A DNA stretch of 64,000 nt from Pedobacter sp. MR2016-24 (GTDB taxonomy: Bacteria > Bacteroidota > Bacteroidia > Sphingobacteriales > Sphingobacteriaceae): positions 434,001 to 498,000 of the forward strand of contig NZ_JAPIVO010000001.1 of NCBI RefSeq assembly GCF_026239655.1, given 5' to 3'. The notes under the pieces are model-generated. The model did not search any database, had not been told where the DNA came from, and saw nothing but the letters and a program-made list of their open reading frames with translations. The position numbers and the translations under genes are program-made. This document shows, one piece after another, positions 32,477 to 41,860 of this stretch. Within the stretch, counting starts at the first letter, position 1, and each line of letters opens with the position of its first letter.

Positions 32477-33319
32477 ATGAAGAAACTTATTTTGTTTTCG
32501 GCCATTATTTTACTGGCCAGTGCATTTAGTTCATGTGTAGTCTTATCGCCTAAAAAATACAAGGCATTATTGGCGAGACAGGATTCACTCAATACGGGCT
32601 GGAGCGGATCACAACTATCGAATGAAGAATTACAAAATGCAATATCGAGATTGCAAAGAGATACAGCAAACCTGAGCGGAAAGTTAAATGAGCTTAATGG
32701 TAAATATAACGAGATTGACGGCAATTACGCCAAATTAAGGACTAACAGCTCATCTGAGATCAATAAACTGTCTGAAGACCTTAAAAAACGGGAACAACGT
32801 TTAAAAGAGGTAGAAGATGTATTGCGGAAGAGAGATGAAGCATCTAATCAGTTAAAGGAGAAATTGCAGGAAGCCTTGCTTGGATTTACTAAAAGCGGGC
32901 TTACGGTAGAGATGAAGGATGGTAAAGTATATGTTTCCCTTACAGATAAGCTGTTGTTTCCTTCGGGAAGTATTGTGATCGATGAAAAGGGCAAACAGGC
33001 TTTAGCTCAGTTAGCTAAAGTGTTAAAAGAGCAGCCGGAAATCTTTATTGCTGTAGAAGGGCATACTGATTCGCAGAAAATAAATAACCTTGGACAGATA
33101 AAGGATAACTGGGATTTAAGCGTGTTACGTTCAACCTCTGTAGTGCGTTACCTTACAGAAGTTGAAAAGGTGCCGGGTATCAGGCTAACTGCTACTGGTA
33201 AGGGTGAGTTCCAGCCTCTGGGATCTAATGCTAACGCGGAAAGCCGTAGTAAGAACCGCAGGATTGAAATTGTATTGTCGCCTAAACTGGATGAACTCTA
33301 TAATTTAATAAAGAAATAA
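32477..33319 (+). CDS. OmpA family lipoprotein
   Basis: A 280-residue protein with a lipoprotein signal (SAFSSCVVLSPKKYK, Cys20), a long coiled-coil region (about 35-135, heptad-like Leu/Asn with many Lys/Glu), and a C-terminal OmpA domain (about 155-270). The latter contains LLFPSGSIVIDEKGKQAL, VEGHTDSQ, NWDLSVLRSTSVVRYL and SRSKNRRIEIVL. It likely tethers the outer membrane to peptidoglycan. It ends the DUF983/DUF2461 operon just before a strong bidirectional terminator. Confidence 0.88.
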   Translation: MKKLILFSAIILLASAFSSCVVLSPKKYKALLARQDSLNTGWSGSQLSNEELQNAISRLQRDTANLSGKLNELNGKYNEIDGNYAKLRTNSSSEINKLSEDLKKREQRLKEVEDVLRKRDEASNQLKEKLQEALLGFTKSGLTVEMKDGKVYVSLTDKLLFPSGSIVIDEKGKQALAQLAKVLKEQPEIFIAVEGHTDSQKINNLGQIKDNWDLSVLRSTSVVRYLTEVEKVPGIRLTATGKGEFQPLGSNANAESRSKNRRIEIVLSPKLDELYNLIKK

Positions 33320-33326
33320 TAAGCTA

Positions 33327-33369
33327 CAAAAAACGGGCGTATCATTTATTGTGATACGCCCGTTTTTTG
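33327..33369. terminator. Strong bidirectional terminator
   Basis: An 18-bp perfect inverted repeat (33327-33344 with 33352-33369) with a seven-base loop. It has an A run on the left arm and a T run on the right, so it works on both strands. It lies between the convergent OmpA and rfbC genes. Confidence 0.88.
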
Positions 33370-33383
33370 TGCAGGTAGATTTC

Positions 33384-33938
33384 CTAAAAGGGACTTACGA
33401 AGTCTTTAAAAGAAGGAAGAACCAAATCTTTATCAGACAGCAGCAGCTCCTCTTGCGCAAGGTCTTTGCTCCAGTTAATGGCCAGATCTGGATCGTTCCA
33501 CATGACGCCAACTTCAGCATCCTTATCATAATAGCTGGTCACTTTATACGTGAAAATGGTATCGTCCTCAAGCGTTAAAAATCCATGAAGAAAACCGGGC
33601 GGTACCCAAAGCTGTTTGTGATTTTCGCCACTGAGTTCAACACTGTAATGCTGCCCGTAAGTAGCTGAATCTTTCCTCGCATCAACAGCGACGTCCAAAA
33701 CGCGTCCCTGTATCACACGTACAAGTTTTCCCTGAGCAAATGGTGCTTTTTGTGCATGTAAACCACGCAGCGTACCTTTTTGAGAGAAGGACTGGTTATC
33801 CTGTACAAAATCAGCCTCAATGCCGGCAGCTGTAAAAGCCCGTCCGCTAAAGCTTTCGTAAAAATAGCCACGGTTGTCTTTCCAGACTTTAGGCTCAATC
33901 AGGAAAAGATCAGCAATAGGTGTTGGTATAAAATTCAT
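33384..33938 (-). CDS. rfbC: dTDP-4-dehydrorhamnose 3,5-epimerase
   Basis: A 184-residue cupin-fold epimerase. Typical motifs are KVWKDNRGYFYESF, FVQDNQSFSQKGTLRGLHAQ with the catalytic His, GKLVRVIQGRVLDVAVDARKDS, and LWVPPGFLHGFLTLEDD. The enzyme makes dTDP-4-dehydro-L-rhamnose for surface sugars. The other rhamnose genes (rfbA, rfbB, rfbD) are not in this window. It lies 5 bases after the DUF4286 gene, and that link is probably only transcriptional. Confidence 0.92.
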   Translation of the reverse strand: MNFIPTPIADLFLIEPKVWKDNRGYFYESFSGRAFTAAGIEADFVQDNQSFSQKGTLRGLHAQKAPFAQGKLVRVIQGRVLDVAVDARKDSATYGQHYSVELSGENHKQLWVPPGFLHGFLTLEDDTIFTYKVTSYYDKDAEVGVMWNDPDLAINWSKDLAQEELLLSDKDLVLPSFKDFVSPF

Positions 33939-33943
33939 ATTTA

Positions 33944-34246
33944 TTAAGCTATATATTCCATTATAGTTCTGAAAGAAACGTATTTGTCTTTGAACTTTAG
34001 ATCTGATTCGTGTTGTAAGGCAGGCTCGAAATTGTCACGATAGTTAGTGTAATCTTCCATTGTCTGTACAACATATTGTGTGCAAAAAGTTACGCCTTCG
34101 TTAGGTGATTCAAGGACTCGTAATAATCTGTTGGAGACAAACATTCCGGTGTCCATTATTTTTGGTATCTGTTCCTCTACCATCCAAAGCAGCCATGCTG
34201 CAGCAGATTCATCTTCAATGATTACGGTTACATTGTATAATAACAT
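33944..34246 (-). CDS. DUF4286 family protein
   Basis: A 100-residue soluble protein, beginning MLLYNVTVIIEDESAAAWLLWMVEEQIPKIMDTG and containing TFCTQYVVQTMEDYTNYRDNFEPALQHESDLKF. This is the compact ferredoxin-like family DUF4286, widespread in Bacteroidota with no known function. It sits between the TPR protein gene (15 bases upstream) and rfbC (5 bases downstream), all on the minus strand. Confidence 0.85.
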   Translation of the reverse strand: MLLYNVTVIIEDESAAAWLLWMVEEQIPKIMDTGMFVSNRLLRVLESPNEGVTFCTQYVVQTMEDYTNYRDNFEPALQHESDLKFKDKYVSFRTIMEYIA

Positions 34247-34261
34247 TTTGCAAAGATATAA

Positions 34262-36067
34262 TTATGACCCCATATTATCTCCCCGAAGTTTTCTGAAATG
34301 TTTGCGTGCCTCGGCAACGTACATGCTACCCGGGAAATCAGTTATGAGTCGCTGGTAAAGGATTTTAGCCTGCTCAGGATTGTTTAGCTGTACTTCATTT
34401 AATCCGGCAAGCATAAATAATGCGTCATCTGTCCAGATATTTTTCTGTGGGTGTGCAATGAGCTGGTTGAGTAACACTGCAGCTTTATCAAATTCGCCAT
34501 TCCTGATATAGATGCGTGACCTGGTCATTAATATATCATCAGCAAGCGTATTCTGAGGGTATTTGATAGTGATGCTGTCTAATCTGGCCAAAGCAGGCAA
34601 AGATAGATTTTTAAACTGCAGTAATTCTGCGGAGGCGAACATCTTTAATGCGAGTGTATCTGTACCTGTTTCAAGATGATCTGATAAGAGCAAGCTTAGG
34701 TTCATGGCATCATTAGCAATTAATTGTGCGGTTGAAGCCTTTAACACATCGGCCTGAGATTTTGCATAAGTAAAATTACCCTGGTAAAATGAGAGTCTGG
34801 CCGATCTGTATTTGGCTTCATTGCCAATGTTCTGATTTTCGAATTCTTTCGCAACCTGCTCATACATCAATATGGCTTCCCAGGGTTCCTGATTGAGTAC
34901 ATATATATCCCCCAGTTCCAGTTTCATTTCTCCAATTTCAACATTCGATATACCAGGGAATTTTAAGGCTGCTTCGAGTGACCCTTCTGCTTTATCCAGG
35001 TCATGCAGGTAATAAGCCTGAATGTTGGCTAGTTTTCTGATTGCAAAAAGTGTTCTGGCATTTTGTCCGTATTCGGTAAGAATAGTCTGAAACTGATCGG
35101 CAAGTATGATTATATCTTCTTTTTTTGATCCGCCCAATAATAACAGCTGATACCTTGCGTCTATCATCGCTAATTTAGCAGGTAGAAAATATTCGTTTTC
35201 CTGCCCTTTGGTGAGCAGATAAGTATAGGCCTTAATGGCGGTTTCATAAGCTTTATTTGCCATAAAGGTTTGTGCATTTTCAAATAAGATTGCTCCATTA
35301 TCCTTAATACGTTTGTCCTGTGCGATTAACTGGCGAAGCGCCATCTCATACTCTTCCTGCTGCAAATATTGCCAGGTTAGTAATTTAGCGTACGATTCAT
35401 TCTGGGGTTCCCTCTGTATTTTTTTGAATAAGGCATTCTGGAGCATCAGGTAATCTGAATTACCTTCGAATATGCTGGAAAATACGGTTTCGGCCTGTTG
35501 AAGCATTTGTGGCATCGTAGACAATGCATTCAAATACTCCTCGATGAGCATGTTTTTATCTTTTTTATAGCGATATAAACTCAGGAGTTCGAAAGTGAAC
35601 ATCTGCTCATTTTTGAATATTTTTCTGCCCTGCGTAAAAACATCCAGAGCGGTGTCATATTCACCCATCTGGTAAAGGTAGTTGGCAATTTCCCGGACTT
35701 TAGATTCTTCTTCAGGAAGTAAATTGACCAGCTGACTGAATGTTTTACGTGCATTTTCCAGCTCTCCTTTCTCCTTTTTTGTCTTACCAAGTGCAGCCAG
35801 GTATCTGAGGTCATCAGGCTGTTGTCTGACCAGCTTACTGGTTACTTTCTCTGCTTCGTCGAAACGTCTGGACTTTAATAATGCATTAAAATATAAATCA
35901 AAATAAGCTTCATTTCTGGTTCTGGAATATAGTTTTTCCATTACAACAGCAGCTTTCTCAAACTCTCCATCCTGGTAGTACTGCATAGCAACCTCATTTT
36001 CCTCATTGTATTGAGCAGCTAAGAAGAAGGGAACACACAAGAATAAAATAGTAATCAATGCTTTCAT
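34262..36067 (-). CDS. Exported tetratricopeptide repeat protein
   Basis: A 601-residue protein with a signal peptide (MKALITILFLCVPFFLAAQ) followed by TPR-like helical pairs along nearly the whole length. Examples are EVAMQYYQDGEFEKAAVVMEKLY (about 26-48) and LAALGKTKKEKGELENARKTFSQLVNL, with a C-terminal ILYQRLITDFPGSMYVAEARKHFRKLRG that resembles YfiO/BamD-like repeats. It is probably periplasmic and acts as a scaffold. The partner is unknown. It is transcribed away from the S9-like gene and heads the DUF4286/rfbC operon. Confidence 0.8.
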   Translation of the reverse strand: MKALITILFLCVPFFLAAQYNEENEVAMQYYQDGEFEKAAVVMEKLYSRTRNEAYFDLYFNALLKSRRFDEAEKVTSKLVRQQPDDLRYLAALGKTKKEKGELENARKTFSQLVNLLPEEESKVREIANYLYQMGEYDTALDVFTQGRKIFKNEQMFTFELLSLYRYKKDKNMLIEEYLNALSTMPQMLQQAETVFSSIFEGNSDYLMLQNALFKKIQREPQNESYAKLLTWQYLQQEEYEMALRQLIAQDKRIKDNGAILFENAQTFMANKAYETAIKAYTYLLTKGQENEYFLPAKLAMIDARYQLLLLGGSKKEDIIILADQFQTILTEYGQNARTLFAIRKLANIQAYYLHDLDKAEGSLEAALKFPGISNVEIGEMKLELGDIYVLNQEPWEAILMYEQVAKEFENQNIGNEAKYRSARLSFYQGNFTYAKSQADVLKASTAQLIANDAMNLSLLLSDHLETGTDTLALKMFASAELLQFKNLSLPALARLDSITIKYPQNTLADDILMTRSRIYIRNGEFDKAAVLLNQLIAHPQKNIWTDDALFMLAGLNEVQLNNPEQAKILYQRLITDFPGSMYVAEARKHFRKLRGDNMGS

Positions 36068-36240
36068 TAAATTGTCTTATCCCACTAAATTAACAAAGAT
36101 TTATGATTGACCGTATTTTAATTGTTACTCGTATTTATTTCAGTAATGAGATAATATATCTATTTTGAAAGGCTTTCTTTCCTGTTGCCGTTTAAAGTAA
36201 CAATGTTAGTGTATAGCACGTTTAGACAAGCGGTGTTATG

Positions 36241-36248
36241 TATTTTTG
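36241..36248 (+). promoter_or_regulatory. Candidate -7 promoter element (TATTTTTG)
   Basis: TATTTTTG matches TAnnTTTG and ends 15 bases before the ATG at 36264. Because its last bases form the TTG at 36246, that codon cannot be the start of translation. This supports ATG 36264 and a very short leader. Confidence 0.55.
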
Positions 36249-36263
36249 TCTGCTACTCATACT

Positions 36264-38156
36264 ATGACCGAATTTAAAAAATATTTATGGTTGATGCTGA
36301 TTGTTGTGCTTGCTGCTTGTCAGCAAAAAACGACTGTCAAAGTTATTCCTGTTGCTGATTTTTTCAGATCGCAGGACAAAGCTTCCTATGCAATCTCTCC
36401 TGATGGTAAAACATTATCTTATTTAAAGCTGCAGGGAAAAAAGCAAAACTTGTTTGTAGAGGACCTGGAGACAGGCAAATCATTACAGATTACACAGCTG
36501 GATCAAAAGAAGATCAATTACTATTTTTGGGTAAGTGATGACGAACTGATTTATTATAAAGAGAAATCTGGCGTAGAGCGGCTTTCAGATATTTTTATCA
36601 TTAATAAAAACGGCAGGAACGAGCGTCAGCTAAGTGACAATGGTAAGAGCCGGATTCGGGTATTGAAAGATCAGCTGGTAGATAAACAGTTTATTCTCGT
36701 TTCTTCAAATAAGCGGGATTCCACAGTTTTTGATGTTTACAGGTTAAACGTCAGGGATGGCAAAATGGAAATGGCAATCAAGAATCCCGGCAATATTACA
36801 GACTGGATTACCGATGCGCAAGGAAAATTGCGGCTGGCTACGTCAAGTGACGGTGTAAATGAAACCTTATTGTATAGAGATAAAGAAGGGCAGCCCTTCC
36901 GGCCGGTGATTACAAATAATTTCAAGACTACTTTTAAACCCATTGCACTGTCGGAAGACCGACCGAATATTGTCTATGCCATTTCTAATGTAAACCGTGA
37001 TAAAAATGCACTTGTGGAGCTTGATTGCGCGACAGGGAAAGAGGACAAGGTACTTTTTAGCAATGACACGCTTAATGTGGTAGAAGCACAGTACTCTAAC
37101 GTTAAAAAAGGAGTTACGTTTGTGGTTTGTGAAACATGGAAAAAAGAGAAAGTTTACCTTGATGCCTCAGCGAAGAAGGTTTATGCCAGACTTGATGAAT
37201 TATTACCCGGCACAGAATCTAAAATTATTGATAAAGACAGGGCTGAAAATATTTTTATTGTCAGGACCTTTACGGACAAAGATCCGGGTTCTTTTTATGT
37301 TTATTTTGCTGATAAGGGAACGATCAGAAAACTAAGCGATTATAATCCATCCATTAAAGCGGCCGAAATGTGTGAGATGAAGCCTATTACTTTTAATTCC
37401 AGAGACGGACTTAAAATTCATGGTTATCTGACTATGCCCGCTAATCAGGCGTCACAGCACCTCCCTGTTGTAATTTTACCCCATAATGGACCTGGTAACC
37501 GAAATTCATGGGGTTACAATGCCGAAGTACAGTTTTTGGCAAACAGGGGTTATGCTGTATTTCAAATTAATTACAGGGGCTCTTCCGGTTACGGTAAATC
37601 ATTTATGGCTGCCGGGTTTGGGCAATGGGGCGGAAAGATTCAGCAGGACATCAGTGATGGCGTAAAGTGGCTTGTAAATGAAAAGATTGCGAATCCGAAA
37701 AAGATCGCTATTTACGGCACAGGTTTTGGGGGTTATATTGCACTGAATAGCTTATATTCGAGTCCTGGAACATTTGCATGTGGAGGATCAAATTCCGGGG
37801 TAATTAATTTATTCAGTTATTTAAAATCTATTCCTCCATTTTTAAAGACCAACCTGCAGATGTATTACGAAATCATTGGGAATCCTGTTACAGAAGTTGA
37901 TTACATGCGTCAGGCATCGCCTGTATTTCATGCAGATAAGATCACTGTCCCGGTATTTCTGGCACAGAGTCCAAAAGATCCGAGGAGTAATGCGGGCGAG
38001 GCCATTCAGTTTGTTAAGGAACTGAAAAAGCGCAATGTGAATGTGACGTATCTGGAGAAGGAGAATAATGAATTTTCGGCTCAGGGAGAAGAGGTGAGGC
38101 AAAAGCTTTATACTGCACTGGAGCAATTTTTATCTGCTAATTTATTGAAGAAATAG
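36264..38156 (+). CDS. S9 prolyl-oligopeptidase-like lipoprotein, predicted catalytically inactive
   Basis: A 630-residue lipoprotein (VVLAACQQK lipobox near Cys19) with an N-terminal beta-propeller (about 35-370) and a C-terminal alpha/beta hydrolase domain. The fold is clearly S9: VVILPHNGPGNRNSWGYNAEVQFLANRGYAVFQINYRGSSGYG. The nucleophile motif, normally GxSxGG, reads GTGFGG, so the catalytic Ser is Gly (codon 37722-37724). The acid Asp is kept (KDPRSN), but the usual GHGF His region reads ENNEFS with no His. It is therefore probably a pseudopeptidase, perhaps a binding or sensory protein. It precedes a histidine kinase by 8 bases. Confidence 0.82.
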   Translation: MTEFKKYLWLMLIVVLAACQQKTTVKVIPVADFFRSQDKASYAISPDGKTLSYLKLQGKKQNLFVEDLETGKSLQITQLDQKKINYYFWVSDDELIYYKEKSGVERLSDIFIINKNGRNERQLSDNGKSRIRVLKDQLVDKQFILVSSNKRDSTVFDVYRLNVRDGKMEMAIKNPGNITDWITDAQGKLRLATSSDGVNETLLYRDKEGQPFRPVITNNFKTTFKPIALSEDRPNIVYAISNVNRDKNALVELDCATGKEDKVLFSNDTLNVVEAQYSNVKKGVTFVVCETWKKEKVYLDASAKKVYARLDELLPGTESKIIDKDRAENIFIVRTFTDKDPGSFYVYFADKGTIRKLSDYNPSIKAAEMCEMKPITFNSRDGLKIHGYLTMPANQASQHLPVVILPHNGPGNRNSWGYNAEVQFLANRGYAVFQINYRGSSGYGKSFMAAGFGQWGGKIQQDISDGVKWLVNEKIANPKKIAIYGTGFGGYIALNSLYSSPGTFACGGSNSGVINLFSYLKSIPPFLKTNLQMYYEIIGNPVTEVDYMRQASPVFHADKITVPVFLAQSPKDPRSNAGEAIQFVKELKKRNVNVTYLEKENNEFSAQGEEVRQKLYTALEQFLSANLLKK

Positions 38157-38164
38157 TAATATGC

Positions 38165-39832
38165 ATGGCTTCAGAAAGATATAGCGGTTACCGTAAGAAT
38201 TTTGCATTGATCCTGACATTTATTGTATTGATCTCTGTGCTGTTTATCCTTTCACTTTTTTTGGCCTATAACTTTAGCAAAAAGTTTATTGAAAACGAAT
38301 TTGTCTCAGAAAAGGTTAAAGTTCTGGAGGAGAGTATCAAGCCTTATAATGAGTTTTTTCAAAATAAAGTGCCGGAAATCTCTTATTACAACGGGTATCT
38401 TGATTCAGCTACTACAGCAAAATTTGTAGATACGGTGCTGAATACTTATCCCTTCGTTTCCAAAGTAGTTTTTTATGATTCTCAGGTAAGCAATAGCTAT
38501 GTTAAGGATGGATTGAATACAGGATATTTTTCTTTTGGTCCGAATTATATTTACCAGTTTGGAGATTTGGTGCCAATGGATTCGGTAAAGCTCTTTTCTA
38601 AGGAGGATACTAAGAAATTTACCAGGGGAGATGATTTCAATGCCTTGGGAATCAAGCTGATCTCTTATATTGAGAGTCTGGACACTACAAAGATCCCGGG
38701 TCAGGATGAGCTTTTTACTAATTTCAGTAATATCCGCTCCAACAAAATTACCTACCTGAATATTCCGCGGATGGAAGATTTGAAGGTTTATAAACAGATG
38801 TTAAGGGAAAAGCTTGATCCTTCACCAATTTATAAGCAGGATATGCTTTCATTTTATCTGGATCCCTATAAGATCAGGATAATTAATTCACGGCCACTTT
38901 TATATCAGAATATCAGGATTGAGCCCCTTACTTATGATCCGCTGAATACTTCAACGGAATATATTGCAACAGAAATCACATTACCAGGTCCGTTTTCTGA
39001 TTATAAGCTATATTTTATATCGGCAAAATCATTTGTCGACAAAGAGATTCTGAGTTATTTCCTGCCTATAGCATTTGTGATGCTCCTGTTCTACGGTATT
39101 TTGGTGCTGGTGGCTTTTCTGATCTACAGGAACCTGAATATCAATCATAAGATGTTTAAGCTGCAGTATGACTTTGTGAATAATCTTACACATGAATTTA
39201 AGACTCCGGTGAGTGTGATTAAAATAGCCGGTAATAATATTAAAAGTGCAAATTCTCTTACAGAGAAGGAGTTGAAACTGTATGGTAAAATTCTGGACGA
39301 AGAAGCAGACAAGCTGAACGGGCTGATGAATAAACTACTGGCTTTTACACAGATTGAAAATAAGGCGATTGAGCTAAATCAGGATGAGATTTATATAGAG
39401 GATTTTATAGAAAGTACTGTAGAGTCCCATAAACTGAAGCATCCCGATTTTAACTTTACGTACGAAGTTTCGGGTTTTACCACATTTATTACTGATCCTG
39501 TTTTGCTGGGTAGCTTATTTGATAACCTAGCTGAAAATGCATATAAATACTCACCGCCGGAGCGTAAGCGACTTCATATTACCGCCAGAATGATCAGGAA
39601 CAAAGTTGTTTTCAGGTTTACTGATCAGGGGATAGGGATTCCGGCATCAGATATTAACAATGTTTTTAAGAAATTTTACAGGATCCAGAACCAGTACAAT
39701 CAGAATGGCAGTGTTGGATTAGGCCTGGCTTTTTGTAAAGAGCTGACGAATTTCATGAAAGGCGATATTACGGTGAAAAGTAAAGTAAATAAAGGAACAG
39801 AATTTAAAATAGTACTTCCATATAATAATTAA
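38165..39832 (+). CDS. Membrane sensor histidine kinase
   Basis: A 555-residue kinase. One helix lies at 12-35, then a periplasmic sensor region (36-295) with no recognised domain, a second helix (298-322), and a HisKA domain with the H-box NNLTHEFKTPVSVI (His343). The ATPase motifs follow: FDNLAENAYKYSPP (N box), DQGIGIP (G1) and GSVGLGLAFCKEL (G2). There is no clear HAMP. It lies 5 bases before its response regulator and 8 bases after the inactive S9-like lipoprotein, which may be part of the sensing path. Confidence 0.92.
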   Translation: MASERYSGYRKNFALILTFIVLISVLFILSLFLAYNFSKKFIENEFVSEKVKVLEESIKPYNEFFQNKVPEISYYNGYLDSATTAKFVDTVLNTYPFVSKVVFYDSQVSNSYVKDGLNTGYFSFGPNYIYQFGDLVPMDSVKLFSKEDTKKFTRGDDFNALGIKLISYIESLDTTKIPGQDELFTNFSNIRSNKITYLNIPRMEDLKVYKQMLREKLDPSPIYKQDMLSFYLDPYKIRIINSRPLLYQNIRIEPLTYDPLNTSTEYIATEITLPGPFSDYKLYFISAKSFVDKEILSYFLPIAFVMLLFYGILVLVAFLIYRNLNINHKMFKLQYDFVNNLTHEFKTPVSVIKIAGNNIKSANSLTEKELKLYGKILDEEADKLNGLMNKLLAFTQIENKAIELNQDEIYIEDFIESTVESHKLKHPDFNFTYEVSGFTTFITDPVLLGSLFDNLAENAYKYSPPERKRLHITARMIRNKVVFRFTDQGIGIPASDINNVFKKFYRIQNQYNQNGSVGLGLAFCKELTNFMKGDITVKSKVNKGTEFKIVLPYNN

Positions 39833-39837
39833 TAGAT

Positions 39838-40527
39838 ATGTCTAAAGGAATTAAAATACTTATAGTCGAGGATGATGAAAACTTAAGGTTTTTAGTCGTA
39901 CACCGTTTAAAGGCAGAGGGCTATGATGTACTGGAAACAGGTGACGGTGAAAATGCGGTAAAAACTATAATGAGTGAAAAACCGGATATTGTTTTATTAG
40001 ACTGGATGCTGCCTGGCAAGCAGGGCGCTGAAGTATGTGAAGATGTACGCAGACAGGGGTTTGAGAACCTGGTGATTATGATGACTGCGAAGGCACAGGA
40101 TGTGGATAAGATAGATGCCTATAATTTCGGTGCTTCAGATTATGTAACAAAGCCTTTCAATATGGATGTTCTTGTGGCAATGCTGGATAGTAAGGTAAAG
40201 TTTCTGCTCAATAATGACCGCTCGGAGATACACCGTTTTGGTGATATGGAACATCATCCGAATATTCATACCCTATACAGGAATGAGCGCAAAATTGAGC
40301 TGACCATACTAGAAAACAGGATCCTGTTGTATTTCCTCAGAAATCCTCATAAAGTGATCAATCGTGACGAACTCATGCTGGTGGTATGGGGTTATAATTC
40401 TGATGTAAATACCAGAACGCTGGATATGCACATCGTGAGGCTAAGAAAGAAGATAGAACTGAATCCTGATAACCCGCAGTTACTGCAAACAGTGAGAGGT
40501 ATCGGTTACCGTTTTAACGCAGGTTAA
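39838..40527 (+). CDS. OmpR/PhoB-type response regulator
   Basis: A 229-residue regulator. The receiver domain (about 5-120) has acidic residues VEDDE, phospho-acceptor Asp55 in VLLDWMLPG, Thr in MMTAKAQ and Lys in VTKPF. The winged-helix DNA-binding domain (about 130-228) contains LTILENRILLYFLRNPHKVINRDELMLVVWG and TLDMHIVRLRKKIE. It forms a pair with the kinase just upstream. The regulon cannot be predicted here. A strong terminator follows. Confidence 0.93.
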   Translation: MSKGIKILIVEDDENLRFLVVHRLKAEGYDVLETGDGENAVKTIMSEKPDIVLLDWMLPGKQGAEVCEDVRRQGFENLVIMMTAKAQDVDKIDAYNFGASDYVTKPFNMDVLVAMLDSKVKFLLNNDRSEIHRFGDMEHHPNIHTLYRNERKIELTILENRILLYFLRNPHKVINRDELMLVVWGYNSDVNTRTLDMHIVRLRKKIELNPDNPQLLQTVRGIGYRFNAG

Positions 40528-40541
40528 GAGATTTATAATAT

Positions 40542-40577
40542 AAAGGGCCGGCATGTATCATAACGTGCCGGCCCTTT
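40542..40577. terminator. Bidirectional terminator hairpin
   Basis: AAAGGGCCGGCA (40542-40553) pairs with TGCCGGCCCTTT (40566-40577). It is GC-rich with flanking A and T runs and lies between the convergent response regulator and phosphoesterase genes. Confidence 0.85.
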
Positions 40578-40583
40578 CCAATT

Positions 40584-41840
40584 TTATGCTCTTTTAAGCG
40601 TGAATATCGTGATTTCTGGCAGGATGCCTACTCTGCCCGGGTATCCCAGGAATCCGTAGCCTACGTTAACGTAAAGCTGCTGCTTTTGCTCCTGATATAA
40701 GCCGGCCCATTCTTTATAAATATATTGAATCGGACTCCATTCAAAATTTTCTGTACGGACGCCAAACTGCATACCATGGGTATGGCCGCTAAACATTGCG
40801 TCTATCTGTGGATATTTTGGCAGTACTTCTGCGCGCCAGTGGGAGGGATCGTGAGAAAGTAATAACTTTACAGGAAGATCATCTGTATTTTTCGTTGCGA
40901 GATCCATGCGACCGTATTTGGGGAACCGGCCCATACCCCAGTTCTCTATTCCCAGGATACCAATTTCTTCCCCGTCGACTTTTAATCTCCGGTTTTCATT
41001 CATTAAAAGATCCCAGCCCATTAACTCATGGGTTTTAATTACGTCTTTCAGATTTTTAACCTTTGCAGGAGATGATTCTTTGCCAAAATGATAGTCTCCG
41101 TAATCGTGATTGCCTAAAGAAGAAAACACACCTAGTGGTGCCTTTACCTTACTGAAAATGTCCTGGTAATCCCGCATCTCAGTCGCCATATCATTCACGA
41201 TATCGCCTGTGAAAAATATAAAATCAGGTTTCTCACCGAGTAACATTTCTACTCCGCCTTTAACTGCCGTAGGATTATAAAAACTTCCTGAGTGTATATC
41301 CGATATTTGACCCATAGTGATCCCGTCAAAAGCGGCAGGAAGGTTGGGAAGAATCAATGTTTTTCTTCTTACCTGATAATCATATGCACCAGAAGTAATA
41401 CCCCATGTGAGTGATGTTAGTGGCACTGCAGCCGCAACCAGCCCAGCTTTAACGATAAAAGCAGACCTGCTGATAGGTTCCCCGGGATGTTGTGCAGTTT
41501 TGACCGGATCCTCCTTTTTGGCTTTAAGCGATCTGAACAGGCTGATGGCTAACCGGCGCAGGTCATCCACCAGCAAAAATGGCAGCATTACTATCTTGCA
41601 GGCCGTGATCAGGAAAAATGCCACCATGATCACGGCACGTAGTGATAAAAAGATGTTGATAAATATACCCGCAAATATGCCGATAATCAGCAGAAGGGTA
41701 ACTGACCAGTATATAAAAGAAAAACGTCTTTTTGCTTTTGCGCTCCAGGTTTTAAATACGGATAAAAGTGCCGTCAGGCAATAGTAATCAAATGCAAGAA
41801 TCAGGAGGCATCCTGCAATTAAAAAGGGTAATCTTCCCAT
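40584..41840 (-). CDS. Membrane metallophosphoesterase
   Basis: A 418-residue protein with four or five N-terminal membrane segments (about 5-165) and a calcineurin-like phosphoesterase domain (about 170-410). The metal-binding motifs are all present: GQISDIHSG (DxH), FFTGDIVND (GD), SSLGNHDYGDY (GNHD), LLLSHDP and MFSGHTHGMQFG (GHTH). The arrangement is that of YaeI/DUF-type phosphodiesterases that act on envelope substrates such as lipids. The natural substrate is unknown. The next gene upstream on the same strand is the MoxR-like ATPase, 20 bases away. Confidence 0.88.
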   Translation of the reverse strand: MGRLPFLIAGCLLILAFDYYCLTALLSVFKTWSAKAKRRFSFIYWSVTLLLIIGIFAGIFINIFLSLRAVIMVAFFLITACKIVMLPFLLVDDLRRLAISLFRSLKAKKEDPVKTAQHPGEPISRSAFIVKAGLVAAAVPLTSLTWGITSGAYDYQVRRKTLILPNLPAAFDGITMGQISDIHSGSFYNPTAVKGGVEMLLGEKPDFIFFTGDIVNDMATEMRDYQDIFSKVKAPLGVFSSLGNHDYGDYHFGKESSPAKVKNLKDVIKTHELMGWDLLMNENRRLKVDGEEIGILGIENWGMGRFPKYGRMDLATKNTDDLPVKLLLSHDPSHWRAEVLPKYPQIDAMFSGHTHGMQFGVRTENFEWSPIQYIYKEWAGLYQEQKQQLYVNVGYGFLGYPGRVGILPEITIFTLKRA

Positions 41841-41860
41841 TGGATAAATAGAATTTTTGG

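Noticed and set aside
36246..36263. TTG at 36246 as the start of the S9-like gene
   Set aside because: It is inside the TATTTTTG element; ATG 36264 starts the lipoprotein signal directly.
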